Below, piece by piece: positions 18,989 through 28,016 of a stretch of 64,000 bases of DNA. This stretch comes from Thalassospira marina (GTDB lineage Bacteria > Pseudomonadota > Alphaproteobacteria > Rhodospirillales > Thalassospiraceae): contig NZ_CP024199.1 in the NCBI RefSeq assembly GCF_002844375.1, positions 4,008,001 to 4,072,000 of the forward strand, given 5' to 3'. The stretch's first letter is position 1, and each line of letters begins with the position of its first letter. A program made the position numbers and the translations under genes. Below the pieces are notes generated by a model. It searched no databases and was not told where the DNA came from. It saw only the letters and a program-made list of their open reading frames with translations.

Positions 18989-20017
18989 ATGTCGGAAGCG
19001 TCGCACAGCACGGATATTGCCATCATTGGTGCAGGCCCGGTCGGGCTTTTCGCCGTATTCGAAGCCGGTATGCTGGGCCTGAAAACCCACGTTATCGATG
19101 CGCTGGACATGGTTGGCGGCCAATGCAGTGCGCTTTACCCGGAAAAACCGATTTTTGACATTCCCGCCCATCCGCAAATCACCGGGCAGGACCTGATCGA
19201 CCAGCTTGCCAAGCAGGCCGCCCCGTTCGAGCCGACCTACCATCTGGGTCAGCAGGTCATCAAACTGGAAAAGCGCGATGATGGCCGCTTTACCCTGGAA
19301 ACATCGGTCGGCACCACAATTGATGCCGGTGCCGTTGTTATTGCAGCAGGCTGCGGTGCCTTTGGCCCCAACAAACCGCCGATGGAAGGCCTGGAAGATT
19401 TTGAAGGGTCTGGTGGCGTTCAATATTACGTCAAACGACGTGCCGATTTTGCCGGCAAAAAGGTTGTCATTGCCGGTGGTGGCGATTCTGCCGTCGACTG
19501 GGCACTGTCCCTGCATGATATTGCCGACAAGGTATATGTCGTGCACCGCCGTCCCAAATTCCGCGCCGCACCCGATAGCAGCGCCAAGCTTGCCGCCCTT
19601 GCCGAAGCCGGCAAAATCGAAATGGTCATCCCCTATCAGCTCAAGGGTCTTAAAGGCGACACCACATCAGGCAAGCTCAGCCACGTAACGGTTGCCACCC
19701 TGAAAGGCGAGGAACTGGACCTTGAAGCCGATCACCTGCTGCCCTTCTTTGGTCTGGCAATGGAACTGGGACCGATCGCCGATTGGGGCCTGAACCTGGA
19801 TCGCAACCATATTGGCGTAACCCAGGCGACGATGGAAACATCCATTCCCGGCATTTTCGCCATCGGCGACATTGCCAATTACGAACACAAACTGAAACTG
19901 ATCCTGTCAGGCTTTGCCGAAGGTGCCAGCGCCATTCATGCGGCACGCGGCTATCTGTTCCCTGATAAAGAATTTCATTTCGAATATTCAACAACCACTG
20001 GCGTTCCTAACGAATAA
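18989..20017 (+). CDS. Ferredoxin--NADP(+) reductase, thioredoxin-reductase-like type
   Basis: A 342-residue flavoprotein. The FAD-binding motif GAGPVGLFAVFEAG is at the N-terminus, followed by the flavin-contact region DMVGGQCSALYPEKPIFDIP. The NADPH-binding motif is VIAGGGDSAVDWAL (about residues 160-173). The thioredoxin reductase CxxC is absent, which places it with YumC-type FNR (EC 1.18.1.2) that exchange electrons between NADPH and ferredoxin or flavodoxin. The C-terminal GIFAIGDIANYEHK is the second FAD contact. The ATG has GGAA upstream. It is divergent from tsaE and followed 31 bases later by the GFA gene. Confidence 0.92.
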   Translation: MSEASHSTDIAIIGAGPVGLFAVFEAGMLGLKTHVIDALDMVGGQCSALYPEKPIFDIPAHPQITGQDLIDQLAKQAAPFEPTYHLGQQVIKLEKRDDGRFTLETSVGTTIDAGAVVIAAGCGAFGPNKPPMEGLEDFEGSGGVQYYVKRRADFAGKKVVIAGGGDSAVDWALSLHDIADKVYVVHRRPKFRAAPDSSAKLAALAEAGKIEMVIPYQLKGLKGDTTSGKLSHVTVATLKGEELDLEADHLLPFFGLAMELGPIADWGLNLDRNHIGVTQATMETSIPGIFAIGDIANYEHKLKLILSGFAEGASAIHAARGYLFPDKEFHFEYSTTTGVPNE

Positions 20018-20048
20018 TCGAAATACAGCCATTTCGAAAAGGCGCACC

Positions 20049-20447
20049 ATGACCACAAAACCATCATTCCATACAGGTGGATGTCTTTGTGGCGCGGTGC
20101 GCTTTTCAGTTTCTGGCGCACCACTTGGCAGCAATCACTGCCATTGCAACATGTGCCGAAAGGATAGCGGTGCCGGTATTTCAACCTTTGTCAGCTTTCC
20201 CGCCAGCGCCGTTATCTGGAATGGCAAACCGACAGATTATGAAAGTTCGCCGGGCAAGTATCGTGGTTTCTGCCCTAAATGCGGATCAAGCATAACCTGG
20301 CGCAAGGCATCGGATGACAGCTTTATCGATTTCCGGCTGGGCACATTTGATGATCCCAGCGCCTTTCGCGCGCAAAAACACCTTTGGATGCGCAACGCCC
20401 TTAAAAACTTTGCCGATATTGACCCCGGCGCCGATCATTTCGACTGA
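20049..20447 (+). CDS. GFA-domain (glutathione-dependent formaldehyde-activating-like) protein
   Basis: A 132-residue zinc-binding beta-tent protein. The pattern GGCLCGAVRFSV, CHCNMCRK and FCPKCGSSITW provides the cysteines of the structural and catalytic zinc sites. Members are annotated after Gfa but most have no known substrate, so I do not assign formaldehyde detoxification. The ATG at 20049 follows AAGGCG; the upstream extension in this frame overlaps the FNR gene. Probably cotranscribed with the FNR gene. Confidence 0.85.
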   Translation: MTTKPSFHTGGCLCGAVRFSVSGAPLGSNHCHCNMCRKDSGAGISTFVSFPASAVIWNGKPTDYESSPGKYRGFCPKCGSSITWRKASDDSFIDFRLGTFDDPSAFRAQKHLWMRNALKNFADIDPGADHFD

Positions 20448-20567
20448 TCGCCGTTAAAACGCGCGCACCAATCCCCGCGATACGGCAATATCACACACGG
20501 TTTCCGGCAGCGTTGCCCGCAAACCTCAAAGCCTGAAACGCTCAAACTCTCTCAAAATCTGTGCAGA

Positions 20568-21026
20568 TTACAGCCTGACCCCAAGCAGTTCGACCAGCAC
20601 ACCGACAATCATGTCGTGATCTTCGTGCGATGCCAGCCCTGAAACCGTAATGGCACCGATCACCCCCACATTTTTAACCCGCAACGGAAAGCTGCCGCCG
20701 TGATCGGCGTAATCGGCAAAATCAATGCCGTGATCAGCCAGGGTTTTGTTTTTGGTTTGCAGCGCCATGCCAAACCGGCGGGATGACTGATGTTCACGCA
20801 AAACCAGGTTGCTTTTGCGACGTGCCCATTCATCATTGGCCGGTACGGCACCAGGCAGGGCCGCATGAAAAAGTGTGCGGTTCGGGGTGCGGATATTCAC
20901 CACCACCGGGGCATTTCGCGCCCGCGCCACTTCCACAAGAATGGCCCCTACCTTCCAGGCGGTGTTTTCATCAAAACTGTCAAAGACCAGGGCTTCTTCC
21001 TGCCGGGCCAGTAAATCCAGATCCAT
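20568..21026 (-). CDS. UPF0303 / HbpS-like domain protein
   Basis: A 152-residue single-domain protein of the GlcG/HbpS-like (DUF336) fold, UPF0303 subgroup, sometimes labelled heme-degrading domain. Typical segments are RRKSNLVLREHQSSRRFG and GGSFPLRVKNVGVIGAITVSG. Biochemical role not established. A strong AGGAGG lies upstream of the ATG. It stands alone between the GFA gene and the lepA terminator. Confidence 0.8.
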   Translation of the reverse strand: MDLDLLARQEEALVFDSFDENTAWKVGAILVEVARARNAPVVVNIRTPNRTLFHAALPGAVPANDEWARRKSNLVLREHQSSRRFGMALQTKNKTLADHGIDFADYADHGGSFPLRVKNVGVIGAITVSGLASHEDHDMIVGVLVELLGVRL

Positions 21027-21100
21027 AAGAAACCTCCTGTTGGGCGGGGAAAACAGCCATCTGCAACCAGCTAAACGTATGCAGGAGCCATATTACAACA

Positions 21101-21137
21101 AAAAAGGCCACAGCCGGTTAACGGCTGCAGCCTTTTT
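21101..21137 (-). terminator. Intrinsic terminator of lepA
   Basis: AAAAAGGC...CAGCCG and CGGCTG...GCCTTTTT form a stem with a 2x2 internal loop; the minus-strand copy ends in a T-run 20 bases beyond the lepA stop. Confidence 0.8.
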
Positions 21138-21159
21138 AAGGGTCAAACAACGACAGAAA

Positions 21160-22965
21160 TTATTTGTCGTCGCCCATTTTAAGCGCGTTGATAAAGGCCG
21201 ATTGCGGAATTTCGACCTTGCCAAACTGGCGCATTTTCTTCTTACCGGCCTTCTGTTTTTCCAGAAGTTTGCGTTTACGGGTGATGTCACCGCCGTAACA
21301 TTTCGCCGTCACGTCCTTACGCAGGGCCGAAACGGTTTCACGCGCAATCACCTTGCCGCCAATGGCTGCCTGAATGGCAACCCGGAACATCTGCCGGGGG
21401 ATCAGCTCTTTCAAACGGCCACAAATGGCGCGGCCACGGGTTTCAGCCTGGCTTCTGTGAACCATCAATGCCAGGGCATCAACCGGTTCTTCATTGACCA
21501 GAATCGATACCTTCACCAGGTCGCTTTCGTCATAACCCGCCAGCTCATAGTCAAAGCTGGCATAGCCGCGCGAAATGGATTTAAGGCGGTCATAGAAGTC
21601 AAAAACAACTTCGTTAAGCGGCAGTTTGTAAACCGCCATCGCCCGGTTGCCGACATAGGTCAGGTCAAGCTGAACGCCACGGCGTTCGGTACACAGCGTC
21701 AGGATACCGCCCAGATATTCATCCGGCACCATGATCGATGCTTTAATCCACGGCTCCTCGATCGCTTTGATCTTGGTGACTTCAGGGAAGTCCGCCGGGT
21801 TATGAAGCATGATATCATCGCCATTCGTCAGCGTGATCTTGTAAGACACGGACGGGGCAGTGGTGATAAGGTCCAGCTCGTATTCGCGTTCCAGACGTTC
21901 CTGAATAATTTCCAGGTGCAGCAGACCAAGGAAGCCACAGCGGAAACCAAGACCAAGGGCGGTCGAGTTTTCAGGCTCGAACTGGAAGGATGCATCGTTC
22001 AGGTGCAGCTTTTCCAGCGCATCGCGCAGCGTGTCATATTCGCTGGTATCAACCGGGAAAATACCGCAGAAGACCACCGGGATGGAGGGTTTGAAACCCG
22101 CCAGCGGCTTGTCGCACGGGCGTTTTTCTTCGGTAATGGTGTCACCGACTTCGCATTCGGCAACGGTTTTCATCCCGCAATTGATGAAACCGATTTCACC
22201 CGGCCCCATCGAATCGAGCGCAAGCGGCTTTGGCGTAAACACACCAACACGGTCAATCGTGTGCGTGACCTTGGCATTCATGAAACGAACCTTCTGGCCC
22301 CGTTTCAGCGTACCTTCCTTCACACGCACCAGAATCATCACACCCAGATAGGCGTCATACCAGCTATCGATCAGCAAAACCTGAAGCGGCGCATTGGCAT
22401 CCCCCGTAGGGGCCGGCAGGCGCTTGACCAGCGCTTCCAGAACATCGGGCACACCAAGGCCGGTTTTGGCCGAGATCATGACCGCATCAGAAGCATCGAT
22501 ACCGATAACTTCCTCGATCTGTTCTTTTACCTGTTCGGGTTCGGCAGCTGGCAGGTCCACCTTGTTCAGGACCGGGATAATCTCGTTATCATTATCCATT
22601 GCCTGATAAACGTTGGCCAGCGTCTGGGCTTCCACACCCTGGGCGGCATCCACCACCAGAAGCGAGCCTTCACACGCCGCCAGCGAACGCGAGACTTCAT
22701 AGGCGAAGTCAACGTGGCCGGGCGTGTCCATCAGGTTAAGGGTGTATTCCTCGCCATCTTTTGCGACATATTTCAGTCGAACGGCCTGTGACTTGATGGT
22801 GATGCCACGTTCACGTTCGATATCCATCGAATCGAGAACCTGATCGGCCATCTCACGATCGGTCAAACCGCCGGTAAGCTGAATCAGACGATCGGCCAGG
22901 GTGGATTTACCATGGTCGATATGGGCGATAATCGAAAAATTTCGTATATGTTTAAGATCGGTCAT
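21160..22965 (-). CDS. lepA: Elongation factor 4 (LepA), ribosome back-translocase GTPase
   Basis: A 601-residue translational GTPase, the usual length. G1 is AHIDHGKSTLADRL, switch I has ERGITIKSQAVRLKY, G3 is DTPGHVDF and G4 is NKVDLP. The C-terminal LepA-specific domain ends with KRKLLEKQKAGKKKMRQ. It acts on stalled or mispositioned ribosomes and in 30S biogenesis. The ATG at 22965 (MTDLKHIRNFSIIAHIDHG) is the family start; a GTG/ATG six codons earlier is not needed. It is divergent from the histidine kinase gene. Confidence 0.97.
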   Translation of the reverse strand: MTDLKHIRNFSIIAHIDHGKSTLADRLIQLTGGLTDREMADQVLDSMDIERERGITIKSQAVRLKYVAKDGEEYTLNLMDTPGHVDFAYEVSRSLAACEGSLLVVDAAQGVEAQTLANVYQAMDNDNEIIPVLNKVDLPAAEPEQVKEQIEEVIGIDASDAVMISAKTGLGVPDVLEALVKRLPAPTGDANAPLQVLLIDSWYDAYLGVMILVRVKEGTLKRGQKVRFMNAKVTHTIDRVGVFTPKPLALDSMGPGEIGFINCGMKTVAECEVGDTITEEKRPCDKPLAGFKPSIPVVFCGIFPVDTSEYDTLRDALEKLHLNDASFQFEPENSTALGLGFRCGFLGLLHLEIIQERLEREYELDLITTAPSVSYKITLTNGDDIMLHNPADFPEVTKIKAIEEPWIKASIMVPDEYLGGILTLCTERRGVQLDLTYVGNRAMAVYKLPLNEVVFDFYDRLKSISRGYASFDYELAGYDESDLVKVSILVNEEPVDALALMVHRSQAETRGRAICGRLKELIPRQMFRVAIQAAIGGKVIARETVSALRKDVTAKCYGGDITRKRKLLEKQKAGKKKMRQFGKVEIPQSAFINALKMGDDK

Positions 22966-23264
22966 GGGATGCTTTTCTAGCAATCAGCAATCGATATATC
23001 CAGTGTCACGTCTGCGTATCGAAAAAGGGGCCGTTTCAGTTACCGCGTCAGCATGCCGGAATTTCGACAGCGACAGCGCGCAACCCCAGACAGCCCGAAT
23101 TCAGCAAAAGCTGCCTGCGATGAAAACACCATTCCCGATCACAAGCGGATCGTTTAACAGCAACCACCGGGTCATAGCAATCTCGCTTTACGCTTCGTGC
23201 CGGTTTATTTAGGCTTTTGTCCTTCATCCGTATAGAGGGAATCGACAGGGATGCGCCCAGTACA

Positions 23265-25310
23265 ATGTTTCTGACCGCCACAGAACCGTCTCTGTCGCAG
23301 CGCAGCCTGCGAACATTGCGTCATCGCCTGCTGCTTCTCTCGCTTAGCGGAACATTCATTGTCCTGCTGTCCTTCGCCATTATCCAGAAAACGCTTTATG
23401 ACAGCGCCCTTGAACAGGGACGTGCCGAACTGGTGCGCCTGGTATCAACGATCAGCATTTCCGTGGCACAGGCCAGCAAAAACAGCCTGTTATCCATCCC
23501 CACCCACCAGGACAACATTTCGCTGGTGGTGCTTGATAACAATCTGGAAGTTCTGCACGGCAAGTTTCCCGAACATCTGGCAGAAGAACTTCGCGAAACC
23601 CTGGATAAAAACCGCCGAAATATTGACGGCAGCCTGACCTGCGAACACGGCAAAAAATCCATCATGCTGGCCTATCATGCCATGCCGCGCCTAAACCGCA
23701 TGGCCGTGGTGATGGTGCCCAAAATGTCGCTGCTGCATGAATGGTTTCGCGGTCTTGCCCTGCACACCGTGCTGTTTGCCATGATTCTGTCCGTCATGAC
23801 CTGGCTTTCGGTGTGGTTATGGATCCGTCTGAAACGCCAGCATATCCGTTCGCGTGATCTGGCGGGGCATTTCAACGATGTAGAAAACAGCCTGTCAAAT
23901 TTTGGCTGCGCCTTGATCGGCTGGCGTCTTTCAACGCCCCATGCCGCCCTTAACCTGCGCCTGAACTGGCCCGAAGTTTTGGGAACCGCCGGCAGCCCCG
24001 ATATGATCACCGCAACCGATTTCATGGACCTGCTTGGCCCGGCATCCTATGCGCAATTGCGTGGCGCCCTGCTCGAAGACCGCTGGCCCCAGGACCGGAT
24101 CGCCGCCATGGTCACCCTCCAAACCGATGACAGCCACAGCCAGCGCTTTTATCTGACCGCCACCCGCCATGTGGACCATGGCGACAGCTTTGCCACCATT
24201 CTGCTGCTTGAAACCACCGGCAGCCAGGAAATCTGCAATCCGTTTGAAGCCTATCTTCAACATTCCCCCGAACCGGCAATTGCCGTGGATTTGCAGGGTA
24301 TTTTGCGTGGCTTTAGCGCGGCCTTTGAAAATGTGCTGGGCGACAAGGTGCATTTTGCCATTGGCACCCCGTTCTTTGACCTGTTCACCGATGACCAGCG
24401 CGAAGAAGCCACCAAAGCCTTTGCCGAATGCATCAGCGGCCAAAAACCGACAGCCGAACTGGTTTTCCGGATGGAGGACAAGGACGGTAATCTGCGCTGG
24501 CTGGCCTGGCACTGTATCGGCCCGCTCGATGGCGTGATGCTGGGCAGTGCGCGCGATGTGACCGAATTTGTCGATAACGCCGAAAAACTGCGCGAAACCC
24601 TGAACCAGCTTAAACGCAGCAACGAAGACCTTGAACAGTTTGCCTATGTTGCCTCGCATGATTTGCAGGAACCATTGCGCATGGTCACAAGCTATACCCA
24701 GCTTCTTAAACGGCGTTATGGCGGGTCGCTTGGCCCGGATGCCGATGAATATATCAATTATGCGGTTGATGGCGCCAAACGGATGCACAAGCTGATCACG
24801 CATCTGCTGGAATATGCCAAAACCGGCAGCAATGGCGGCCTGACCTATGTGGATTGCAACGAAGTCTTAAACGAGGCCCAGGCAGACCTGAAAGCCGCCA
24901 TTTCCGAAACCCAGGCCATTATCACGCACGATGCCCTGCCCCAGCTTTATGGCGACCGAATCGCCCTTTCGCGCCTGTTCCAGAACCTGATTTCCAATGC
25001 CATCAAATATTCCCGCCCCGGTGTGCCGCCGTTAATTACGGTCAGCGCGGCGCGCGACCCGGACAAACCCGATTTCTGGCGCTTTACCCTGCATGACAAC
25101 GGCATTGGCATTCATCCCGAACATGCCCAGCGCATTTTCCGCCTGTTCCAGCGCCTGCATAAGGATGAATTCAGCGGCACCGGCCTTGGCCTGTCGCTTT
25201 GCCGTAAAATCGTTGAACAGCATGGTGGTGAAATCTGGCTCGATACCACCCGCCCGATCAGCGACCCCGGTGCCACCTTCATCTTTACCCTGCGCGGATA
25301 CGAGGAATAG
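23265..25310 (+). CDS. Membrane-bound PAS sensor histidine kinase
   Basis: A 681-residue sensor kinase. TM helix 1 is about residues 22-41, an extracytoplasmic domain of about 120 residues follows, and TM helix 2 is at about 165-190. One or two PAS-like domains come next (the second around SPEPAIAVDLQGILRGFS). The HisKA H-box is YVASHDLQEPLRMV, and the ATPase domain has NLISNAIKYSRPG, DNGIGIHPEH, FRLFQRLH and GTGLGLSLCRKIVEQHGG. This H-box type is common in phytochrome-like and orphan kinases. No response regulator adjoins it. The frame is open to a TTG at 23217; I use ATG 23265. Two lipoprotein genes follow, the first two bases after the stop. Confidence 0.9.
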   Translation: MFLTATEPSLSQRSLRTLRHRLLLLSLSGTFIVLLSFAIIQKTLYDSALEQGRAELVRLVSTISISVAQASKNSLLSIPTHQDNISLVVLDNNLEVLHGKFPEHLAEELRETLDKNRRNIDGSLTCEHGKKSIMLAYHAMPRLNRMAVVMVPKMSLLHEWFRGLALHTVLFAMILSVMTWLSVWLWIRLKRQHIRSRDLAGHFNDVENSLSNFGCALIGWRLSTPHAALNLRLNWPEVLGTAGSPDMITATDFMDLLGPASYAQLRGALLEDRWPQDRIAAMVTLQTDDSHSQRFYLTATRHVDHGDSFATILLLETTGSQEICNPFEAYLQHSPEPAIAVDLQGILRGFSAAFENVLGDKVHFAIGTPFFDLFTDDQREEATKAFAECISGQKPTAELVFRMEDKDGNLRWLAWHCIGPLDGVMLGSARDVTEFVDNAEKLRETLNQLKRSNEDLEQFAYVASHDLQEPLRMVTSYTQLLKRRYGGSLGPDADEYINYAVDGAKRMHKLITHLLEYAKTGSNGGLTYVDCNEVLNEAQADLKAAISETQAIITHDALPQLYGDRIALSRLFQNLISNAIKYSRPGVPPLITVSAARDPDKPDFWRFTLHDNGIGIHPEHAQRIFRLFQRLHKDEFSGTGLGLSLCRKIVEQHGGEIWLDTTRPISDPGATFIFTLRGYEE

Positions 25311-25312
25311 GG

Positions 25313-25783
25313 ATGCGCTTATTGCCCGCCCTTGGCCTGTTGTTAAGCACAGTTCTTGCTGCCTGTGCTGCGCGGACACCTGTGGCCGTTGATCCTCTAT
25401 CCGATAGCGAAATGGCCGAAATACGCGGCCTGATCGGCCGCTTTCACGACAGTAAAACACCCCCACCTGGCTGGCAGGAACTTGGCGGTGATGAAATCCG
25501 CAAAAGGATGGTGGGGCACAGCTACTTTGGCTATCAGACGACCAGTCAGCCACGCCGCTTTGTTTATGAAATCATGCCAGATGGTAAAATGTGGCGCGGG
25601 CTTGGTGATCTTTCCCGTTCGGCCTGCGACTGGAAAATCACACAACACACGCTGAATTTCGATTGCAGCAACATTTATCATGAATGGTATGTATTAACCG
25701 ATGGCCCGCACATGGTAATGGTTCGATACTATCAGGGGCGGCGGTATTTCAATATTCTCGAAGAAATCACCTTTTCGGATTAA
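25313..25783 (+). CDS. Putative lipoprotein, paralogue 1
   Basis: A 156-residue exported protein with a lipoprotein signal (hydrophobic stretch ending VLAAC, lipobox Cys at residue 18). The mature part has GWQELGGDEIRKR, a CDW...FDC cysteine pair and WYVLTDGPHMVMV. It begins two bases after the kinase stop, so it is cotranscribed and likely works with the kinase at the envelope. The next gene is a diverged copy. I do not recognise a named family. Confidence 0.75.
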   Translation: MRLLPALGLLLSTVLAACAARTPVAVDPLSDSEMAEIRGLIGRFHDSKTPPPGWQELGGDEIRKRMVGHSYFGYQTTSQPRRFVYEIMPDGKMWRGLGDLSRSACDWKITQHTLNFDCSNIYHEWYVLTDGPHMVMVRYYQGRRYFNILEEITFSD

Positions 25784-25805
25784 GTCGCGCCACAGGGAGA
25801 TGAAA

Positions 25806-26258
25806 ATGACCAAATTCAGCATCGCACCCATCATGTTTGGTGGATTGGTTCTGCTTTCAGCCTGCAGCAGCGACCCGCGTATCATGCCCAATGACCATAT
25901 GCAGGAACTTGCCACATCCTTTTCCCAGCGCGACATCCACGGGCCACTTCCCAGCGGCTGGCGCCAGCTTGATGGTACGGAAATCAACTATCGTTTTGCC
26001 AACGAAACATATGGTGTCTATTCCGTCACCACCGACCAGCAATTGCTTGTCATGCATCTGGAAGACAATTCAACCGGCAGCCTGGTGGGTATGGATAAAC
26101 CCCGCCAGTGCCAATGGACCAGCATCGCCGACCGCCTGACGCTGGATTGCGAAAAATTTGAAAAATCCTGGCGCATCTATACCAACGGGCCGGACCTTGT
26201 TGCGGCCGACCTGGAAGAAGAAACCTACGCCATCATGAAAAAGCGTAACACTTACTGA
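25806..26258 (+). CDS. Putative lipoprotein, paralogue 2
   Basis: A 150-residue protein with lipobox LLSAC in its first 25 residues. It shares the pattern of the preceding gene: GWRQLDGTEINYR, then CQW...LDC, then WRIYTNGPDLVAADL. I chose the ATG at 25806 because GGGAG is six bases upstream; the ATG at 25800 abuts it. The stop overlaps the convergent LysR stop by seven bases. Same predicted operon as the kinase and paralogue 1. Confidence 0.72.
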   Translation: MTKFSIAPIMFGGLVLLSACSSDPRIMPNDHMQELATSFSQRDIHGPLPSGWRQLDGTEINYRFANETYGVYSVTTDQQLLVMHLEDNSTGSLVGMDKPRQCQWTSIADRLTLDCEKFEKSWRIYTNGPDLVAADLEEETYAIMKKRNTY

Positions 26259-27148
26259 TCGCTATAAAGGCTGGCCAATTGCCGGGCCATAAAATCGGCA
26301 AAGGCGCGTGCTGCCGGGATGGCCGCGCGCCCCGCCGGGAAAATGGCATGTAATTCAACCTGCCCAAAATCCCAGTCCGGCAAAACCTGCACAAGCTGCC
26401 CGGCCTGTAATTCGGCCGCACATCCCGCCGCGCTCATCGAGGCCAGGCCCAAACCGGCCACGGCAGCTGCGGTTGCAACCTCGTTAACCGTGGTTGCCAA
26501 TTGCCCTGTCACACGCACCGATGCCACCTCGCCATTACGGCGAAATACCCACGCCTGCCCGCTGTGACTGGGTCCCAAAATAACGCTATGCCGTGCCAGA
26601 TCGGCGGGCACAGACAAACGCGGTGCCGTCGCCAGATAGGCCGGTGCACCAACCACCACCCGTTTCCATTGGCCGATCTTGCGCGCAACGGCGGCAGAAT
26701 CGGATAACACCCCAAACCGGAAACCCAGATCAACCCCATCGGCAATGAAGTTCTGCCGGGTATCATCCATAATCAGTTCCACCCGCAGGGATGGATGTTG
26801 CGCCAGAAAGTCGCCAAGGCACGGCACGATAACCCGCTGGGCAAAGCTGGATGACACACCAACATGCAAAACCCCGCGCAATTCTCCGGTGCCGCGCACC
26901 GCATGTTCGGCCTCATCAAGATCAGCCAAAATCTGCTCAACCCGCGCCAGATAATCCTGCCCGGCCTCGGTCAGGGTTACGGCACGGGTGGTCCGCGTCA
27001 GCAATAGCGCCCCGACCCGTTCCTCCAACTGGGAAATAACCCGCGAAACGGTTGGTTGCGGCACATTCATGTCCCGCCCCGCCGCCGAAAAGCTGCCCTT
27101 GCGGGCGACGCGCACAAACAGGCGCAGGGCAAATAAATGATCACTCAT
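26252..27148 (-). CDS. LysR-family transcriptional regulator
   Basis: A 298-residue regulator with N-terminal HTH (FSAAGRDMNVPQPTVSRVIS) and an effector domain with LRVELIMDDTRQNFIADGVDLGFRFG, the style of the large CrgA/AaeR-like subgroup. The start at 27148 (MSDHLFALRLFVRV) gives the normal family N-terminus; the frame upstream adds 34 unsupported residues. It is divergent from the peroxiredoxin gene with about 100 bases between, so it probably controls that gene. Confidence 0.9.
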   Translation of the reverse strand: MSDHLFALRLFVRVARKGSFSAAGRDMNVPQPTVSRVISQLEERVGALLLTRTTRAVTLTEAGQDYLARVEQILADLDEAEHAVRGTGELRGVLHVGVSSSFAQRVIVPCLGDFLAQHPSLRVELIMDDTRQNFIADGVDLGFRFGVLSDSAAVARKIGQWKRVVVGAPAYLATAPRLSVPADLARHSVILGPSHSGQAWVFRRNGEVASVRVTGQLATTVNEVATAAAVAGLGLASMSAAGCAAELQAGQLVQVLPDWDFGQVELHAIFPAGRAAIPAARAFADFMARQLASLYSDQ

Positions 27149-27249
27149 AACAAAAATGAATAACTTAAAGTCATATTCACTGGCTACTGAATAAATAAAC
27201 CACGCGGCATGGTGTGGCCATACACCAATCGGATTTACGGAGTCCCCCA

Positions 27250-27915
27250 ATGTCCCTGCAAGAAAAACTGACTGCCCTCAAAGCCCATGCCGAAGGCACC
27301 CTGTTGCCGCCCGACGTGGTTGAAATCCTGCATCGCGCAACCGACGAGCTGATTGCAAGCGGTGCACAGGACCGCGCCCTTAAGGCCGGTGACAAGGCCC
27401 CTGTTTTCACCCTGCCCGATGCCGATGGCAACCAGGTTTCATCAACAGAACTTCTGAAACAAGGCCCGCTGGTAGTGACCTTCTATCGCGGGGTCTGGTG
27501 CCCCTATTGCAACCTCGACCTTGAAGCCCAGGAAGAAGCACGTGCCGAGTTGGAGGCACGCGGCGCAAGCCTTGTTGCCATTTCGCAACAAAATGCGGTC
27601 AATAGCCGCAAATCACACCGGCAGAACAATCTGGGCTTCCCCATCCTGGTTGACCAGGGCGGTGAAACCGGCGCGGCCTTTGGTGTGCGCTGGAACCTGC
27701 CGGATTATTTGCAGGCCGTGCATAAAAAACTGGGTGCTGACCTGACCGCCTTTAATGGCGAGGATAGCTGGACCCTGCCAATGCCTGCCCGCTATGTGAT
27801 CGACCAGAACGGCATTATCGCCTATGCCGAAGTCAATGCCGACTACACCAAACGCCCCGAACCTTCGGACCTGTTTGCGGTGCTGGACCAGTTGAAAACA
27901 CAGGGTGCGGCCTGA
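27250..27915 (+). CDS. Peroxiredoxin-like AhpC/TSA-family protein
   Basis: A 221-residue thioredoxin-fold protein with an N-terminal helical extension of about 50 residues. The redox site is FYRGVWCPYCNLDLEAQ, a CxxC arrangement seen in the peroxiredoxin-like family rather than the single-Cys PxxxTxxC of classic peroxiredoxins. ARYVIDQNGIIAYAEVNADY is the usual C-terminal strand-turn. Likely a thiol-dependent peroxidase or reductase. GGAG lies eight bases before the ATG at 27250. Transcribed divergently from a LysR regulator. Confidence 0.87.
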   Translation: MSLQEKLTALKAHAEGTLLPPDVVEILHRATDELIASGAQDRALKAGDKAPVFTLPDADGNQVSSTELLKQGPLVVTFYRGVWCPYCNLDLEAQEEARAELEARGASLVAISQQNAVNSRKSHRQNNLGFPILVDQGGETGAAFGVRWNLPDYLQAVHKKLGADLTAFNGEDSWTLPMPARYVIDQNGIIAYAEVNADYTKRPEPSDLFAVLDQLKTQGAA

Positions 27916-27960
27916 AAAATCAGGCCAGCCGCCCGCATGAACCGGGCCAAAACCCAATAA

Positions 27961-27992
27961 AAAAGCGGGCTGCATCATCGCAGCCCGCTTTT
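27961..27992. terminator. Bidirectional intrinsic terminator
   Basis: AAAAGCGGGCTGC (27961-27973) pairs perfectly with GCAGCCCGCTTTT (27980-27992). It sits between the convergent peroxiredoxin and pheT genes and serves both. Confidence 0.9.
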
Positions 27993-28016
27993 ATTCGATA
28001 TCGAAACAGTTGCCGG

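Noticed and set aside
20875..22791. A 638-codon open frame opposite lepA
   Set aside because: It is antisense to a perfect LepA, its product is Arg/His/Gln-rich with no domain, and it has no ribosome site; a by-product of GC-biased codons.
23217..23264. TTG start for the histidine kinase
   Set aside because: No ribosome site precedes it, and the ATG at 23265 still leaves the complete first TM helix.
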